A stretch of DNA of 8,004 nucleotides from Candidatus Poseidoniaceae archaeon (lineage in GTDB: Archaea; Thermoplasmatota; Poseidoniia; Poseidoniales; Poseidoniaceae): positions 1-8,004 of the forward strand of contig JAQXFM010000127.1 of assembly GCA_029250305.1 (NCBI GenBank). The letters run 5' to 3'. The notes under the pieces were generated by a model, which was given only the letters and a program-made list of their open reading frames with translations, did no database searches and was not told the origin of the DNA. Shown in pieces: positions 5,427 to 8,004 of the stretch. How positions within the stretch are numbered: the stretch's first letter is position 1; each line of letters opens with the position of its first letter. The translations under genes and the position numbers were made by a program.

Positions 5427-8004
5427 ATGCCGAGCGACGGAGCATCAAAGTCACCAGAAACGGGAGGTGACAGCGTTGCGGGTCGCGTATCTAACCTTGC
5501 AGAATACAGCCGCTCCCGCCTCCAGTCAAGTGCTGTGGATTTGTCTGCTCGTGTGAAGGAATTCAAACCAAAAGACGCTCTTGATGCAGTCTTGGAAGCA
5601 CCCGACCGCTTCAAGCGAGAATGGCAGAAAAACGGAGCAACGGGTGCCATCACCCGCTTTCCACTTGTGACCGTTGTCATCTTCCTCATGCTGACGGCCT
5701 TCTTTGTCACACAATCTGGATTCCTCGACAACACACGATTCGATGATGACTTAGACAATTCAGCGCTGAATGTGAATGGAGACTTAGAAGTCTATCTCCC
5801 CGATGGTTCGGAGATTGCGAAGTTGCTCGGCAAAGTGGAAGAAGATTGGACCACAAATGTCATGGTTGTCTACATCGAGAGCGATGATCGAAACATTACT
5901 GATCAGCGTATCCTCCAAGAAATCAGTTATGTTGAAAACAATCTTAACCCAGATATATCGGACCCGGGTGACGATGTTATCTACATTCTTTCAATTTCAA
6001 CCGTCCTCAAAGAAGTGAACTCCAGCGCCCCTCGCATCCGCAAGGCATTCATTGACCAAATTGGGCAACTTGGGTGTGGTGTCCAACAGGGTGACGACTG
6101 CGCTTCCTCAGAGTTGTCTGATGCACTCAACAGCATTCTCGATGATACAACTGCAAGCTTGGAAGGTGGCTATGAAATACCGTCTCAACAAACCATCGAC
6201 TTGATCATCGCTGAGATGTACGAAGATGACGGCACGCCGACGCCTGGTCTCGACAAGTTGGCACGAGATATTAGCGATGGTGCAGTGGATGTTCCTGATG
6301 GGAAACTTGACCGAGCGATCATGGCCATTGCTGTTACAGAAGACAAACCTGCAAAGGAAATCATCGAAAACACACAAGAACTCCTCGATAACATTAGCAA
6401 GACTCAACGCCCTTGTGAATTCAATCCTGATGGTACCCCTGCGACAGCTGAGATGTGCACATGGGATTCACTTGGATTGTCAATGACGCTCACAGGGCCA
6501 GTGCCGATTACAAATGCCGTGACCGAGTTTTCGTTCGAATTGTTCTGGTCGATTTTCCCATTGGCTGTTGTGCTCGTGGCAATGGGTCTTTTCGTATTCC
6601 ACTCCGACCTATTACAAGCAGGCATTACAGGGATTCGTCCTATTCAAGGAATCAAGGTCGTCATCATTGCAGGTTTGCCGACACTGTGCGCTGTGTTCTG
6701 GACACTTGGAATCATCGGATGGACTGGTTATGAAGTCACGATGACAGTGATTATTGTCGGTCCAATTTTACTTGCACTCGGGGTATCGTATGGATTGCAC
6801 ATCACCAATCGCTACGCCGAAGAAGGCGGAACGAAATCGGAGAAAATGAAGGCGTCGTTGTCATCGACAGGAAAGGCAGTTTTCCTGTCGGCCGTCACCA
6901 CTGTGATTGGTTTCATTTCCTTAGTTTTCACGCCAATGGCACCAATTCAGACGGTTGGTATTGCTTTATCTGGCGGAATCGTGGTCGTCTATGTATTGAC
7001 GATGTTCATGGTTCCAAACCTTACCTTACTCCTTGATTTGAGGAAGCCAAAGCACCCACCACTTCGGGCGTTTGAGGTTCTTGTTGACATTCCAGTCAAA
7101 AGAAACGTGGGCGTTATTGGATTGTTCGTCATGCTGATTCTGTTTTCCGCAACCGTTGGTCAAGCCAATGTCGAAGAAAACATCGATCTGCTTGGCATGG
7201 CGCCAGAAGAAGAGTTGCCAGTCATCAAGATGAAGCAATACAGCCGGGAATTTAGTTCAGGTCAAATTGGAATGGTCTTGATTGAATCGAACATCAGTGG
7301 GGACACAAATGATAACGATCAATCAAATGACGACCCTGCTGCGAATTTACAAGCAATTGAAGAACTCGAAGGTCTTCTCAACACTGTGGACGACACCACA
7401 GCCGTATCGATCGTGTTTTTGATGAAATCGACGGGTATTGCACCCACCGTCTCTGGTGCAGGAATCAATGAGATTGTTCAAGCGAATCCTTTTGTTCCAC
7501 AAGATATCAAAGACACAGCAGCGGTCTTGTTAGACAATTCTGTCACGCAAGACGCCTCGTTCTGGGACTTGCTGATGGCTCCCGATGACTTCGGCCTTCC
7601 AGGTGGCCCAGAAAGCGAAATTTTCCTTCTCAATGTCTTCTATGCATCCATAACTGATGAAACACGTGAAATCTTCATCAGCAAAGATTTCAGTCGAAAC
7701 TTGATTTATGTCGATATGCCGTACCTTCCGGTCGCTGCAACGAGCGGAATGGTTGACGATGTAAACAGATTCGCACAAGGCTTCTCCACGCCCTACCAAG
7801 GTGACCAAGCAAACGATCTTGCTGGCGTTGCATCAACGGCAATCGAAGTCAACGAACTGCTTGTTGCTTCACAATGGCCTTCCCTCGGCTTCGCAGTCGT
7901 TTTGACGCTCATCACCCTTGCCGTCGTGTTCAGGGATGTGAAATACTCAATGTGGACCACTTCTCCGGTTATTGCGACCGTTGCGATGCAATGGTTGGTC
8001 ATGT
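5427..8004 (+). CDS. RND-superfamily (MMPL/HAE3-like) membrane transporter, 3' end outside window
   Basis: The frame is open from ATG 5427 to the last base: 859 complete codons with no stop. A polar N-terminal stretch of about 75 residues precedes TM1 (80-96). A large, acidic extracytoplasmic loop follows (about 97-367), with cysteines C217/C225 and C330/C344 that could form disulfides. TM2 is at about 373-391, TM3 410-431, TM4 437-457, TM5 484-502 and TM6 508-531. The TM5-TM6 block GKAVFLSAVTTVIGFISLVF is the typical RND/sterol-sensing pattern. TM7 (561-578) starts the second repeat, with NIDLLGMAPEEE and a second large loop containing a D/N-rich stretch (626-636); TM8 is at 819-835. Four of the usual twelve helices lie beyond the edge. 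In TM4, LALGVSYGLHITNRYAEE has serine 454 where RND proton relays usually carry aspartate (GxxxDY). The SD at 5415-5421 supports this start; in-frame GTGs at 5391, 5397 and 5406 are alternatives. Exported substrate is unknown; lipids or hydrophobic compounds would fit the family. Confidence 0.9.
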   Translation, partial: MPSDGASKSPETGGDSVAGRVSNLAEYSRSRLQSSAVDLSARVKEFKPKDALDAVLEAPDRFKREWQKNGATGAITRFPLVTVVIFLMLTAFFVTQSGFLDNTRFDDDLDNSALNVNGDLEVYLPDGSEIAKLLGKVEEDWTTNVMVVYIESDDRNITDQRILQEISYVENNLNPDISDPGDDVIYILSISTVLKEVNSSAPRIRKAFIDQIGQLGCGVQQGDDCASSELSDALNSILDDTTASLEGGYEIPSQQTIDLIIAEMYEDDGTPTPGLDKLARDISDGAVDVPDGKLDRAIMAIAVTEDKPAKEIIENTQELLDNISKTQRPCEFNPDGTPATAEMCTWDSLGLSMTLTGPVPITNAVTEFSFELFWSIFPLAVVLVAMGLFVFHSDLLQAGITGIRPIQGIKVVIIAGLPTLCAVFWTLGIIGWTGYEVTMTVIIVGPILLALGVSYGLHITNRYAEEGGTKSEKMKASLSSTGKAVFLSAVTTVIGFISLVFTPMAPIQTVGIALSGGIVVVYVLTMFMVPNLTLLLDLRKPKHPPLRAFEVLVDIPVKRNVGVIGLFVMLILFSATVGQANVEENIDLLGMAPEEELPVIKMKQYSREFSSGQIGMVLIESNISGDTNDNDQSNDDPAANLQAIEELEGLLNTVDDTTAVSIVFLMKSTGIAPTVSGAGINEIVQANPFVPQDIKDTAAVLLDNSVTQDASFWDLLMAPDDFGLPGGPESEIFLLNVFYASITDETREIFISKDFSRNLIYVDMPYLPVAATSGMVDDVNRFAQGFSTPYQGDQANDLAGVASTAIEVNELLVASQWPSLGFAVVLTLITLAVVFRDVKYSMWTTSPVIATVAMQWLVM

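Noticed and set aside
1..8004. CRISPR arrays, insertion sequences, integrases, attachment sites, long repeats
   Set aside because: I found no regularly spaced repeats, transposase or integrase motifs, or long terminal inverted repeats by reading; the five genes fill nearly all of the window.

Overview
The window looks like the chromosome of an uncultivated archaeon, most plausibly a marine Thermoplasmatota (Marine Group II, Ca. Poseidoniales, or a relative). The evidence is indirect. It includes an archaeal-type valyl-tRNA synthetase with the 'DRNG' active-site variant that I associate with Thermoplasma-like enzymes. It also includes a family-B DNA polymerase of the archaeal PolB2 kind, a RecA/RadB-like ATPase, a short RND transporter of the archaeal HAE3/MMPL type, and a GGTGA-type ribosome binding site. 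No 16S rRNA or other taxonomic marker is present, so the assignment is an inference.

Layout: five genes alternate strand without exception (+, -, +, -, +), so no two neighbours can share an operon. Base 1-756 (+) is the C-terminal part of a family-B DNA polymerase. Base 770-1492 (-) is a RecA-superfamily, RadB-like protein with a degenerate P-loop. Base 1612-2745 (+) is a complete Y-family translesion polymerase (DinB/Pol IV). Base 2747-5239 (-) is valyl-tRNA synthetase. From base 5427 (+) to the window edge runs a large RND/MMPL-type membrane transporter, of which 859 residues are visible. The convergent gaps are 13 nt and 1 nt. The two divergent gaps are 119 nt and 187 nt and must hold the promoters.

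The most interesting part is the left third. A B-family polymerase whose motif C appears to have lost one catalytic aspartate lies beside a RecA-like protein whose Walker A lysine is replaced by arginine, and beside an apparently active Y-family polymerase. This gene set is conceptually similar to the bacterial ImuA-ImuB-DnaE2 mutagenesis cassette (RecA-like protein, Y-family polymerase and a second polymerase, one of them inactive). It may be an archaeal damage-tolerance or mutagenesis module. The right two thirds are an ordinary housekeeping gene and a transporter. Within them, an SD-masking hairpin upstream of the transporter and the loss of the usual TM4 aspartate are worth a look. I see no rRNA, tRNA, CRISPR array, insertion sequence or other mobile element.
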